64,000 bases of DNA from NCBI RefSeq assembly GCF_050947875.1, contig NW_027460398.1, positions 1-64,000 of the forward strand, read 5' to 3'. A program made the translations under genes and the position numbers. The DNA comes from Dermacentor variabilis. Lineage: Eukaryota; Arthropoda; Arachnida; Ixodida; Ixodidae. This document shows, piece after piece, positions 50,081 to 63,995 of the stretch; the first letter of the stretch is position 1, and each line of letters starts with the position of its first letter. The notes beneath the pieces are model-generated. The model searched no databases, had not been told where the DNA came from, and saw nothing but the letters and a program-made list of their open reading frames with translations.

Positions 50081-50579
50081 ATGGTGCTTTTGGCAGAACG
50101 CGCGCGTGGATTTCTACCAAACGACGTGAAAAGCATGCCGATGCTGCTCTTTTTAACATCCGCACATGGATTTGTGCCAAAGCGCGTTTTAAGCATGCGC
50201 ATGCATCTTTTGGTAGACGCGGACGCAGTTTTCTGCAAAACCACACGATAGGCATGCAAATGGTGCTTTTTGCAGAACGCGCGTGTGGATTTCTACCAAA
50301 CGACGTGAAAAGCATGCCGATGCTGCTCTTTTTAGCACCCGCACATGGATTTGTGCCAAAACGCGTTTTAAGCATGCGCATGCATCTTTTGGTAGACGCG
50401 GACGCAGTTTTCTGCAAAACCACACGATATGCATGCAAATGGTGCTTTTGGCAGAACGCGCGCGTGGATTTCTACCAAACGACGTGAAAAGCATGCCGAT
50501 GCTGCTCTTTTTAACACCCGCACATGGATTTGTGCCAAAGCGCGTTTTAAGCATGCGCATGCATCTTTTGGTAGACGCG

Positions 50580-53275
50580 GACGCAGTTTCTGCAAAACCA
50601 CACGATATGCATGCAAATGGTGCTTTTGGCAGAACGCGCGCGTGGATTTCTACCAAACGACGTGAAAAGCATGCCGATGCTGCTCTTTTTAACATCCCGC
50701 ACATGGATTTGTGCCAAAGCGCGTTTTAAGCATGCGCATGCATCTTTTGTAGACGCGGACGCAGTTTTCTGCAAAACCACACGATAGGCATGCAAATGGT
50801 GCTTTTGGCAGAACGCGCGTGTGGATTTCTACCAAACGACGTGAAAAGCATGCGATGCTGCTCTTTTTAGCACCCGCACATGGATTTGTGCCAAAGCGCG
50901 TTTTAAGCATGCGCATGCATCTTTTGGTAGACGCGGACGCAGTTTTCTGCAAAACCACACGATATGCATGCAAATGGTGCTTTTGGCAGAACGCGCGTGT
51001 GGATTTCTACCAAACGACGTGAAAAGCATGCCGATGCTGCTCTTTTTAGCACCCGCACATGGATTTGTGCCAAAACGCGTTTTAAGCATGCCATGCATCT
51101 TTTGGTAGACGCGGACGCAGTTTTCTGCAAACCACACGATATGCATGCAAATGGTGCTTTTGCAGAACGCGCGCGTGGATTTCTACCAAACGACGTGAAA
51201 AGCATGCCGATGCTGCTCTTTTTAACATCCGCACATGGATTTGTGCAAAGCGCGTTTTAAGCATGCGCATGCATCTTTTGGTAGACGCGGACGCAGTTTT
51301 CTGCAAAACCACACGATAGGCATGCAAATGGTGCTTTTGGCAGAACGCGCGTGTGGATTTCTACCAAACGACGTGAAAAGCATGCCGATGCTGCTCTTTT
51401 TAGCACCCGCACATGGATTTGTGCCAAAACGCGTTTTAAGCATGCGCATGCATCTTTTGGTAGACGCGGACGCAGTTTTCTGCAAAACCACACGATATGC
51501 ATGCAAATGGTGCTTTTGGCAGAACGCGCGCGTGGATTTCTACCAAACGACGTGAAAAGCATGCCGATGCTGCTCTTTTTAGCACCCGCACATGGATTTG
51601 TGCCAAAACGCGTTTTAAGCATGCGCATGCATCTTTTGGTAGACGCGGACGCAGTTTTCTGCAAAACCACACGATAGGCATGCAAATGGTGCTTTTGGCA
51701 GAACGCGCGTGTGGATTTCTACCAAACGACGTGAAAAGCATGCCGATGCTGCTCTTTTTAGCACCCGCACATGGATTTGTGCCAAAAGCGCGTTTTAAGC
51801 ATGCGCATGCATCTTTTGGTAGACGCGGACGCAGTTTTCTGCAAAACCACACGATATGCATGCAAATGGTGCTTTTGGCAGAACGCGCGTGTGGATTTCT
51901 ACCAAACGACGTGAAAAGCATGCCGATGCTGCTCTTTTTAGCATCCGCACATGGATTTGTGCCAAAACGCGTTTTAAGCATGCGCATGCATCTTTTGGTA
52001 GACGCGGACGCAGTTTTCTGCAAAACCACACGATATGCATGCAAATGGTGCTTTTGCAGAACGCGCGTGTGGATTTCTACCAAACGACGTGAAAAGCATG
52101 CCGATGCTGCTCTTTTTAACATCCGCACATGGATTTGTGCCAAAGCGCGTTTTAAGCATGCGCATGCATCTTTTGGTAGACGCGGACGCAGTTTTCTGCA
52201 AAACCACACGATAGGCATGCAAATGGTGCTTTTGGCAGAACGCGCGTGTGGATTTCTACCAAACGACGTGAAAAGCATGCCGATGCTGCTCTTTTTAGCA
52301 CCCGCACATGGATTTGTGCCAAAACGCGTTTTTAGCATGCACATGCATCTTTTGGTAGACGCGGACGCAGTTTTCTTGCAAAACCACACGATATGCATGC
52401 AAATGGTGCTTTTGGCAGAACGCGCGTGTGGATTTCTACCAAACGACGTGAAAAGCATGCCGATGCTGCTCTTTTTAGCACCGCACATGGATTTGTGCCA
52501 AAACGCGTTTTAAGCATGCGCATGCATCTTTTGGTAGACGCGGACGCAGTTTTCTGCAAAACCACACGATAGGCATGCAAATGGTGCTTTTGGCAGAACG
52601 CGCGTGTGGATTTCTACCAAACGACGTGAAAAGCATGCCGATGCTGCTCTTTTTAGCACCCGCACATGGATTTGTGCCAAAGCGCGTTTTAAGCATGCGC
52701 ATGCATCTTTTGGTAGACGCGGACGCAGTTTTCTGCAAAACCACACGATATGCATGCAAATGGTGCTTTTGGCAGAACGCGCGTGTGGATTTCTACCAAC
52801 GACGTGAAAAGCATGCCGATGCTGCTCTTTTTAGCACCCCGCACATGGATTTGTGCCAAAACGCGTTTTAAGCATGCGCATGCATCTTTTGGTAGACGCG
52901 GACGCAGTTTTCTGCAAAACCACACGATATGCATGCAAATGGTGCTTTTGGCAGAACGCGCGCGTGGATTTCTACCAAACGACGTGAAAAGCATGCCGAT
53001 GCTGCTCTTTTTAACATCCGCACATGGATTTGTGCCAAAGCGCGTTTTAAGCATGCGCATGCATCTTTTGGTAGACGCGGACGCAGTTTTCTGCAAAACC
53101 ACACGATAGGCATGCAAATGGTGCTTTTGGCAGAACGCGCGTGTGGATTTCTACCAAACGACGTGAAAAGCATGCCGATGCTGCTCTTTTTAGCACCCGC
53201 ACATGGATTTGTGCCAAAACGCGTTTTAAGCATGCGCATGCATCTTTTGGTAGACGCGGACGCAGTTTCTGCAAA
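50580..53275 (+). other. Indel-rich zone of the array (second)
   Basis: About fifteen single-base indels lie here, net loss seven bases: for example CAGTTTCTG at 50587 and 53266, AACATCCCGC at 50694, TTTTGTAGAC at 50748, GCAAACCAC at 51129, CTTTTGCAG at 51161 and 52054, GTGCAAAGC at 51246, TACCAACG at 52797 and CACCCCGC at 52838. The same run-length errors recur as in the 15-22 kb zone, and both sides are clean. Confidence 0.65.
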
Positions 53276-53582
53276 ACCACACGATATGCATGCAAATGGT
53301 GCTTTTGGCAGAACGCGCGCGTGGATTTCTACCAAACGACGTGAAAAGCATGCCGATGCTGCTCTTTTTAACATCCGCACATGGATTTGTGCCAAAACGC
53401 GTTTTAAGCATGCGCATGCATCTTTTGGTAGACGCGGACGCAGTTTTCTGCAAAACCACACGATAGGCATGCAAATGGTGCTTTTGGCAGAACGCGCGCG
53501 TGGATTTCTACCAAACGACGTGAAAAGCATGCCGATGCTGCTCTTTTTAGCACCCGCACATGGATTTGTGCCAAAGCGCGTT

Positions 53583-54764
53583 TTAAGCATGCGCATGCAT
53601 CTTTTGGTAGACGCGGACGCAGTTTTCTGCAAAACCACACGATAGGCATGCAAATGGTGCTTTTGGCAGAACGCGCGTGTGGATTTCTACCAAACGACGT
53701 GAAAAGCATGCCGATGCTGCTCTTTTTAGCACCCGCACATGGATTTGTGCCAAAACGCGTTTTAAGCATGCGCATGCATCTTTTGGTAGACGCGGACGCA
53801 GTTTTCTGCAAAACCACACGATATGCATGCAAATGGTGCTTTTGGCAGAACGCGCGCGTGGATTTCTACCAAACGACGTGAAAAGCATGCCGATGCTGCT
53901 CTTTTTAACATCCGCACATGGATTTGTGCCAAAACGCGTTTTAAGCATGCGCATGCATCTTTTGGTAGACGCAGTTTTCTGCAAAACCACACGATATGCA
54001 TGCAAATGGTGCTTTTGGCAGAACGCGCGTGTGGATTTCTACCAAACGACGTGAAAAGCATGCCGATGCTGCTCTTTTTAGCACCCGCACATGGATTTGT
54101 GCCAAAACGCGTTTTAAGCATGCGCATGCATCTTTTGGTAGACGCGGACGCAGTTTTCTGCAAAACCACACGATATGCATGCAAATGGTGCTTTTGGCAG
54201 AACGCGCGCGTGGATTTCTACCAAACGACGTGAAAAGCATGCCGATGCTGCTCTTTTTAACATCCGCACATGGATTTGTGCCAAAACGCGTTTTAAGCAT
54301 GCGCATGCATCTTTTGGTAGACGCAGTTTTCTGCAAAACCACACGATATGCATGCAAATGGTGCTTTTGGCAGAACGCGCGTGTGGATTTCTACCAAACG
54401 ACGTGAAAAGCATGCCGATGCTGCTCTTTTTAGCACCCGCACATGGATTTGTGCCAAAACGCGTTTTAAGCATGCGCATGCATCTTTTGGTAGACGCGGA
54501 CGCAGTTTTCTGCAAAACCACACGATATGCATGCAAATGGTGCTTTTGGCAGAACGCGCGCGTGGATTTCTACCAAACGACGTGAAAAGCATGCCGATGC
54601 TGCTCTTTTTAACATCCGCACATGGATTTGTGCCAAAGCGCGTTTTAAGCATGCGCATGCATCTTTTGGTAGACGCGGACGCAGTTTTCTGCAAAACCAC
54701 ACGATATGCATGCAAATGGTGCTTTTGGCAGAACGCGCGTGTGGATTTCTACCAAACGACGTGA
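53583..54764 (+). repeat. Dimeric 352-bp sub-repeat with 6-bp contraction (copy a)
   Basis: Two monomers with the six-base loss TAGACGCAGTTTT occur at 53968 and 54320, exactly 352 bases apart (173 + 179), and alternate with full-length monomers. The same arrangement recurs at 58065 and 58417 (offset 4,097 bp = 23 monomers minus 20 bases, equal to the 2-bp and three 6-bp losses between them). Confidence 0.75.
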
Positions 54765-57679
54765 AAAGCATGCCGATGCTGCTCTTTTTAACATCCGCAC
54801 ATGGATTTGTGCCAAAGCGCGTTTTAAGCATGCGCATGCATCTTTTGGTAGACGCGGACGCAGTTTTCTGCAAAACCACACGATAGGCATGCAAATGGTG
54901 CTTTTGGCAGAACGCGCGTGTGGATTTCTACCAAACGACGTGAAAAGCATGCCGATGCTGCTCTTTTTAGCACCCGCACATGGATTTGTGCCAAAACGCG
55001 TTTTAAGCATGCGCATGCATCTTTTGGTAGACGCGGACGCAGTTTTCTGCAAAACCACACGATATGCATGCAAATGGTGCTTTTGGCAGAACGCGCGCGT
55101 GGATTTCTACCAAACGACGTGAAAAGCATGCCGATGCTGCTCTTTTTAGCACCCGCACATGGATTTGTGCCAAAACGCGTTTTAAGCATGCGCATGCATC
55201 TTTTGGTAGACGCGGACGCAGTTTTCTGCAAAACCACACGATATGCATGCAAATGGTGCTTTTGGCAGAACGCGCGCGTGGATTTCTACCAAACGACGTG
55301 AAAAGCATGCCGATGCTGCTCTTTTTAACATCCGCACATGGATTTGTGCCAAAACGCGTTTTAAGCATGCGCATGCATCTTTTGGTAGACGCGGACGCAG
55401 TTTTCTGCAAAACCACACGATAGGCATGCAAATGGTGCTTTTGGCAGAACGCGCGCGTGGATTTCTACCAAACGACGTGAAAAGCATGCCGATGCTGCTC
55501 TTTTTAGCACCCGCACATGGATTTGTGCCAAAACGCGTTTTTAGCATGCACATGCATCTTTTGGTAGACGCGGACGCAGTTTTCTGCAAAACCACACGAT
55601 ATGCATGCAAATGGTGCTTTTGGCAGAACGCGTGTGGATTTCTACCAAACGACGTGAAAAGCATGCCGATGCTGCTCTTTTTAGCACCCGCACATGGATT
55701 TGTGCCAAAACGCGTTTTAAGCATGCGCATGCATCTTTTGGTAGACGCGGACGCAGTTTTCTGCAAAACCACACGATATGCATGCAAATGGTGCTTTTGG
55801 CAGAACGCGCGTGTGGATTTCTACCAAACGACGTGAAAAGCATGCCGATGCTGCTCTTTTTAGCACCCGCACATGGATTTGTGCCAAAGCGCGTTTTAAG
55901 CATGCGCATGCATCTTTTGGTAGACGCGGACGCAGTTTTCTGCAAAACCACACGATAGGCATGCAAATGGTGCTTTTGGCAGAACGCGCGTGTGGATTTC
56001 TACCAAACGACGTGAAAAGCATGCCGATGCTGCTCTTTTTAGCACCCGCACATGGATTTGTGCCAAAACGCGTTTTAAGCATGCGCATGCATCTTTTGGT
56101 AGACGCGGACGCAGTTTTCTGCAAAACCACACGATATGCATGCAAATGGTGCTTTTGGCAGAACGCGCGCGTGGATTTCTACCAAACGACGTGAAAAGCA
56201 TGCCGATGCTGCTCTTTTTAACATCCGCACATGGATTTGTGCCAAAACGCGTTTTTAGCATGCACATGCATCTTTTGGTAGACGCGGACGCAGTTTTCTG
56301 CAAAACCACACGATATGCATGCAAATGGTGCTTTTGGCAGAACGCGCGCGTGGATTTCTACCAAACGACGTGAAAAGCATGCCGATGCTGCTCTTTTTAA
56401 CATCCGCACATGGATTTGTGCCAAAACGCGTTTTAAGCATGCGCATGCATCTTTTGGTAGACGCAGTTTTCTGCAAAACCACACGATAGGCATGCAAATG
56501 GTGCTTTTGGCAGAACGCGCGTGTGGATTTCTACCAAACGACGTGAAAAGCATGCCGATGCTGCTCTTTTTAGCACCCGCACATGGATTTGTGCCAAAAC
56601 GCGTTTTAAGCATGCGCATGCATCTTTTGGTAGACGCGGACGCAGTTTTCTGCAAAACCACACGATAGGCATGCAAATGGTGCTTTTGGCAGAACGCGCG
56701 TGTGGATTTCTACCAAACGACGTGAAAAGCATGCCGATGCTGCTCTTTTTAGCACCCGCACATGGATTTGTGCCAAAGCGCGTTTTAAGCATGCGCATGC
56801 ATCTTTTGGTAGACGCGGACGCAGTTTTCTGCAAAACCACACGATATGCATGCAAATGGTGCTTTTGGCAGAACGCGCGTGTGGATTTCTACCAAACGAC
56901 GTGAAAAGCATGCCGATGCTGCTCTTTTTAGCACCCGCACATGGATTTGTGCCAAAACGCGTTTTAAGCATGCGCATGCATCTTTTGGTAGACGCGGACG
57001 CAGTTTTCTGCAAAACCACACGATATGCATGCAAATGGTGCTTTTGGCAGAACGCGCGCGTGGATTTCTACCAAACGACGTGAAAAGCATGCCGATGCTG
57101 CTCTTTTTAACATCCGCACATGGATTTGTGCCAAAGCGCGTTTTAAGCATGCGCATGCATCTTTTGGTAGACGCGGACGCAGTTTTCTGCAAAACCACAC
57201 GATAGGCATGCAAATGGTGCTTTTGGCAGAACGCGCGTGTGGATTTCTACCAAACGACGTGAAAAGCATGCCGATGCTGCTCTTTTTAGCACCCGCACAT
57301 GGATTTGTGCCAAAACGCGTTTTAAGCATGCGCATGCATCTTTTGGTAGACGCGGACGCAGTTTTCTGCAAAACCACACGATATGCATGCAAATGGTGCT
57401 TTTGGCAGAACGCGCGCGTGGATTTCTACCAAACGACGTGAAAAGCATGCCGATGCTGCTCTTTTTAACATCCGCACATGGATTTGTGCCAAAACGCGTT
57501 TTAAGCATGCGCATGCATCTTTTGGTAGACGCGGACGCAGTTTTCTGCAAAACCACACGATAGGCATGCAAATGGTGCTTTTGGCAGAACGCGCGCGTGG
57601 ATTTCTACCAAACGACGTGAAAAGCATGCCGATGCTGCTCTTTTTAGCACCCGCACATGGATTTGTGCCAAAGCGCGTT

Positions 57680-58862
57680 TTAAGCATGCGCATGCATCTT
57701 TTGGTAGACGCGGACGCAGTTTTCTGCAAAACCACACGATAGGCATGCAAATGGTGCTTTTGGCAGAACGCGCGTGTGGATTTCTACCAAACGACGTGAA
57801 AAGCATGCCGATGCTGCTCTTTTTAGCACCCGCACATGGATTTGTGCCAAAACGCGTTTTAAGCATGCGCATGCATCTTTTGGTAGACGCGGACGCAGTT
57901 TTCTGCAAAACCACACGATATGCATGCAAATGGTGCTTTTGGCAGAACGCGCGCGTGGATTTCTACCAAACGACGTGAAAAGCATGCCGATGCTGCTCTT
58001 TTTAACATCCGCACATGGATTTGTGCCAAAACGCGTTTTAAGCATGCGCATGCATCTTTTGGTAGACGCAGTTTTCTGCAAAACCACACGATATGCATGC
58101 AAATGGTGCTTTTGGCAGAACGCGCGTGTGGATTTCTACCAAACGACGTGAAAAGCATGCCGATGCTGCTCTTTTTAGCACCCGCACATGGATTTGTGCC
58201 AAAACGCGTTTTAAGCATGCGCATGCATCTTTTGGTAGACGCGGACGCAGTTTTCTGCAAAACCACACGATATGCATGCAAATGGTGCTTTTGGCAGAAC
58301 GCGCGCGTGGATTTCTACCAAACGACGTGAAAAGCATGCCGATGCTGCTCTTTTTAACATCCGCACATGGATTTGTGCCAAAACGCGTTTTAAGCATGCG
58401 CATGCATCTTTTGGTAGACGCAGTTTTCTGCAAAACCACACGATATGCATGCAAATGGTGCTTTTGGCAGAACGCGCGTGTGGATTTCTACCAAACGACG
58501 TGAAAAGCATGCCGATGCTGCTCTTTTTAGCACCCGCACATGGATTTGTGCCAAAACGCGTTTTAAGCATGCGCATGCATCTTTTGGTAGACGCGGACGC
58601 AGTTTTCTGCAAAACCACACGATATGCATGCAAATGGTGCTTTTGGCAGAACGCGCGCGTGGATTTCTACCAAACGACGTGAAAAGCATGCCGATGCTGC
58701 TCTTTTTAACATCCGCACATGGATTTGTGCCAAAGCGCGTTTTAAGCATGCGCATGCATCTTTTGGTAGACGCGGACGCAGTTTTCTGCAAAACCACACG
58801 ATATGCATGCAAATGGTGCTTTTGGCAGAACGCGCGTGTGGATTTCTACCAAACGACGTTAA
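57680..58862 (+). repeat. Dimeric 352-bp sub-repeat with 6-bp contraction (copy b)
   Basis: This is the second copy of the 173 + 179 dimer pair. A private change GACGTTAAAAGC at about 58859 distinguishes it. The six-base loss fits slippage between the two GACGC direct repeats in GACGCGGACGCAG. Confidence 0.75.
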
Positions 58863-58920
58863 AAGCATGCCGATGCTGCTCTTTTTAACATCCGCACATG
58901 GATTTGTGCCAAAGCGCGTT

Positions 58921-61489
58921 TTAAGCATGCGCATGCATCTTTTGGTAGACGCGGACGCAGTTTTCTGCAAAACCACACGATAGGCATGCAAATGGTGCTT
59001 TTGGCAGAACGCGCGTGTGGATTTCTACCAAACGACGTGAAAAGCATGCCGATGCTGCTCTTTTTAGCACCCGCACATGGATTTGTGCCAAAACGCGTTT
59101 TAAGCATGCGCATGCATCTTTTGGTAGACGCGGACGCAGTTTTCTGCAAAACCACACGATATGCATGCAAATGGTGCTTTTGGCAGAACGCGCGCGTGGA
59201 TTTCTACCAAACGACGTGAAAAGCATGCCGATGCTGCTCTTTTTAGCACCCGCACATGGATTTGTGCCAAAACGCGTTTTAAGCATGCGCATGCATCTTT
59301 TGGTAGACGCGGACGCAGTTTTCTGCAAAACCACACGATATGCATGCAAATGGTGCTTTTGGCAGAACGCGCGCGTGGATTTCTACCAAACGACGTGAAA
59401 AGCATGCCGATGCTGCTCTTTTTAACATCCGCACATGGATTTGTGCCAAAGCGCGTTTTAAGCATGCGCATGCATCTTTTGGTAGACGCGGACGCAGTTT
59501 TCTGCAAAACCACACGATAGGCATGCAAATGGTGCTTTTGGCAGAACGCGCGTGTGGATTTCTACCAAACGACGTGAAAAGCATGCCGATGCTGCTCTTT
59601 TTAGCACCCGCACATGGATTTGTGCCAAAACGCGTTTTAAGCATGCGCATGCATCTTTTGGTAGACGCGGACGCAGTTTTCTGCAAAACCACACGATATG
59701 CATGCAAATGGTGCTTTTGGCAGAACGCGCGCGTGGATTTCTACCAAACGACGTGAAAAGCATGCCGATGCTGCTCTTTTTAACATCCGCACATGGATTT
59801 GTGCCAAAACGCGTTTTAAGCATGCGCATGCATCTTTTGGTAGACGCGGACGCAGTTTTCTGCAAAACCACACGATAGGCATGCAAATGGTGCTTTTGGC
59901 AGAACGCGCGCGTGGATTTCTACCAAACGACGTGAAAAGCATGCCGATGCTGCTCTTTTTAGCACCCGCACATGGATTTGTGCCAAAACGCGTTTTTAGC
60001 ATGCACATGCATCTTTTGGTAGACGCGGACGCAGTTTTCTGCAAAACCACACGATATGCATGCAAATGGTGCTTTTGGCAGAACGCGTGTGGATTTCTAC
60101 CAAACGACGTGAAAAGCATGCCGATGCTGCTCTTTTTAGCACCCGCACATGGATTTGTGCCAAAACGCGTTTTAAGCATGCGCATGCATCTTTTGGTAGA
60201 CGCGGACGCAGTTTTCTGCAAAACCACACGATATGCATGCAAATGGTGCTTTTGGCAGAACGCGCGTGTGGATTTCTACCAAACGACGTGAAAAGCATGC
60301 CGATGCTGCTCTTTTTAGCACCCGCACATGGATTTGTGCCAAAGCGCGTTTTAAGCATGCGCATGCATCTTTTGGTAGACGCGGACGCAGTTTTCTGCAA
60401 AACCACACGATAGGCATGCAAATGGTGCTTTTGGCAGAACGCGCGTGTGGATTTCTACCAAACGACGTGAAAAGCATGCCGATGCTGCTCTTTTTAGCAC
60501 CCGCACATGGATTTGTGCCAAAACGCGTTTTAAGCATGCGCATGCATCTTTTGGTAGACGCGGACGCAGTTTTCTGCAAAACCACACGATATGCATGCAA
60601 ATGGTGCTTTTGGCAGAACGCGCGCGTGGATTTCTACCAAACGACGTGAAAAGCATGCCGATGCTGCTCTTTTTAACATCCGCACATGGATTTGTGCCAA
60701 AACGCGTTTTTAGCATGCACATGCATCTTTTGGTAGACGCGGACGCAGTTTTCTGCAAAACCACACGATATGCATGCAAATGGTGCTTTTGGCAGAACGC
60801 GCGCGTGGATTTCTACCAAACGACGTGAAAAGCATGCCGATGCTGCTCTTTTTAACATCCGCACATGGATTTGTGCCAAAACGCGTTTTAAGCATGCGCA
60901 TGCATCTTTTGGTAGACGCAGTTTTCTGCAAAACCACACGATAGGCATGCAAATGGTGCTTTTGGCAGAACGCGCGTGTGGATTTCTACCAAACGACGTG
61001 AAAAGCATGCCGATGCTGCTCTTTTTAGCACCCGCACATGGATTTGTGCCAAAACGCGTTTTAAGCATGCGCATGCATCTTTTGGTAGACGCGGACTCAG
61101 TTTTCTGCAAAACCACACGATAGGCATGCAAATGGTGCTTTTGGCAGAACGCGCGCGTGGATTTCTACCAAACGACGTGAAAAGCATGCCGATGCTGCTC
61201 TTTTTAGCACCCGCACATGGATTTGTGCCAAAGTGCGTTTTAAGCATGCGCATGCATCTTTTGGTAGACGCGGACGCAGTTTTCTGCAAAACCACACGAT
61301 ATGCATGCAAATGGTGCTTTTGGCAGAACGCGCGTGTGCATTTCTACCAAACGACGTGAAAAGCATGCCGATGCTGCTCTTTTTAGCACCCGCACATGGA
61401 TTTGTGCCAAAACGCGTTTTAAGCATGAGCATGCATCTTTTGGTAGACGCGGACGCAGTTTTCTGCAAAACCACACGATATGCATGCAA
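58921..61489 (+). repeat. Deletion-marked module, copy at 58.9-61.5 kb
   Basis: This copy is in register with 47.5-50.1 kb at an offset of 11,409 bp. It has the 2-bp contraction at about 60083, the 6-bp contraction at about 60915, GGACTCAG at 61097, AAGTGCG at 61234 and GTGTGCATTT at about 61329. It is followed directly by the segment shared with 43.7-46.5 kb. Confidence 0.75.
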
Positions 61490-63995
61490 ATGGTGCTTTT
61501 GGCAGAACGCGCGCGTGGATTTCTACCAAACGACGTGAAAAGCATGCCGATGCTGCTCTTTTTAACATCCGCACATGGATTTGTGCCAAAGCGCGTTTTA
61601 AGCATGCGCATGCATCTTTTGGTAGACGCGGACGCAGTTTTCTGCAAAACCACACGATATGCATGCAAATGGTGCTTTTGGCAGAACGCGCGCGTGGATT
61701 TCTACCAAACGACGTGAAAAGCATGCCGATGCTGCTCTTTTTAGCACCCGCACATGGATTTGTGCCAAAACGCGTTTTAAGTATGCGCATGCATCTTTTG
61801 GTAGACGCGGACGCAGTTTTCTGCAAAACCACACGATAGGCATGCAAATGGTGCTTTTGGCAGAACGCGCGTGTGGATTTCTACCAAACGACGTGAAAAG
61901 CATGCCGATGCTGCTCTTTTTAACATCCGCACATGGATTTGTGCCAAAGCGCGTTTTAAGCATGTGCATGCATCTTTTGGTAGACGCGGACGCAGTTTTC
62001 TGCAAAACCACACGATAGGAATGCAAATGGTGCTTTTGGCAGAACGCGCGTGTGGATTTCTACCAAACGACGTGAAAAGCATGCCGATGCTGCTCTTTTT
62101 AGCACCCGCACATGGATTTGTGCCAAAACGCGTTTTTAGCATGCACATGCATCTTTTGGTAGACGCGGACGCAGTTTTCTGCAAAACCACACGATATGCA
62201 TGCAAATGGTGCTTTTGGCAGAACGCGCGTGTGGATTTCTACCAAACGACGTGAAAAGCATGCCGATGCTGCTCTTTTTAGCACCCGCACATGGATTTGT
62301 GCCAAAGCGCGTTTTAAGCATGCGCATGCATCTTTTGGTAGACGCGGACGCAGTTTTCTGCAAAACCACACGATAGGCATGCAAATGGTGCTTTTGGCAG
62401 AACGCGCGTGTGGATTTCTACCAAACGACGTGAAAAGCATGCCGATGCTGCTCTTTTTAGCACCCGCACATGGATTTGTGCCAAAACGCGTTTTAAGCAT
62501 GCGCATGCATCTTTTGGTAGACGCGGACGCAGTTTTCTGCAAAACCACACGATATGCATGCAAATGGTGCTTTTGGCAGAACGCGCGCGTGGATTTCTAC
62601 CAAACGACGTGAAAAGCATGCCGATGCTGCTCTTTTTAACATCCGCACATGGATTTGTGCCAAAACGCGTTTTTAGCATGCACATGCATCTTTTGGTAGA
62701 CGCGGACGCAGTTTTCTGCAAAACCACACGATATGCATGCAAATGGTGCTTTTGGCAGAACGCGCGTGTGGATTTCTACCAAACGACGTGAAAAGCATGC
62801 CGATGCTGCTCTTTTTAACATCCGCACATGGATTTGTGCCAAAACGCGTTTTTAGCATGCACATGCATCTTTTGGTAGACGCGGACGCAGTTTTCTGCAA
62901 AACCACACGATATGCATGCAAATGGTGCTTTTGGCAGAACGCGCGTGTGGATTTCTACCAAACGACGTGAAAAGCATGCCGATGCTGCTCTTTTTAACAT
63001 CCGCACATGGATTTGTGCCAAAACGCGTTTTTAGCATGCACATGCATCTTTTGGTAGACGCGGACGCAGTTTTCTGCAAAACCACACGATATGCATGCAA
63101 ATGGTGCTTTTGGCAGAACGCGCGTGTGGATTTCTACCAAACGACGTGAAAAGCATGCCGATGCTTCTCTTTTTAACATCCGCACATGGATTTGTGCCAA
63201 AACGCGTTTTTAGCATGCACATGCATCTTTTGGTAGACGCGGACGCAGTTTTCTGCAAAACCACACGATATGCATGCAAATGGTGCTTTTGGCAGAACGC
63301 GCGTGTGGATTTCTACCAAACGACGTGAAAAGCATGCCGATGCTGCTCTTTTTAACATCCGCACATGGATTTGTGCCAAAACGCGTTTTTAGCATGCGCA
63401 TGCATCTTTTGGTAGACGCGGACGCAGTTTTCTGCAAAACCACACGATATGCATGCAAATGGTGCTTTTGGCAGAACGCGCGTGTGGATTTCTACCAAAC
63501 GACGTGAAAAGCATGCCGATGCTGCTCTTTTTAACATCCGCACATGGATTTGTGCCAAAGCGCGTTTTAAGCATGCGCATGCATCTTTTGGTAGACGCGG
63601 ACGCAGTTTTCTGCAAAACCACACGATAGGCATGCAAATGGTGCTTTTGGCAGAACGCGCGTGTGGATTTCTACCAAACGACGTGAAAAGCATGCCGATG
63701 CTGCTCTTTTTAGCACCCGCACATGGATTTGTGCCAAAACGCGTTTTAAGCATGCGCATGCATCTTTTGGTAGACGCGGACGCAGTTTTCTGCAAAACCA
63801 CACGTTATGCATGCAAATGGTGCTTTTGGCAGAACGCGCGCGTGGATTTCTACCAAACGACGTGAAAAGCATGCCGATGCTGCTCTTTTTAACATCCGAA
63901 CATGGATTTGTGCCAAAGCGCGTTTTAAGCATGCGCATGCATCTTTTGGTAGACGCGGACGCAGTTTTCTGCAAAACCACACGATAGGCATGCAA
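61234..63995 (+). repeat. Segment duplicated at distance (copy b)
   Basis: This is the right-hand copy of the 43.7-46.5 kb segment. Variants private to it are AGTATGCG (about 61782), GATGCTTCTC (63166) and CACGTTATGC (about 63805). The duplication runs to the window edge, so its right end is not seen. Confidence 0.75.
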
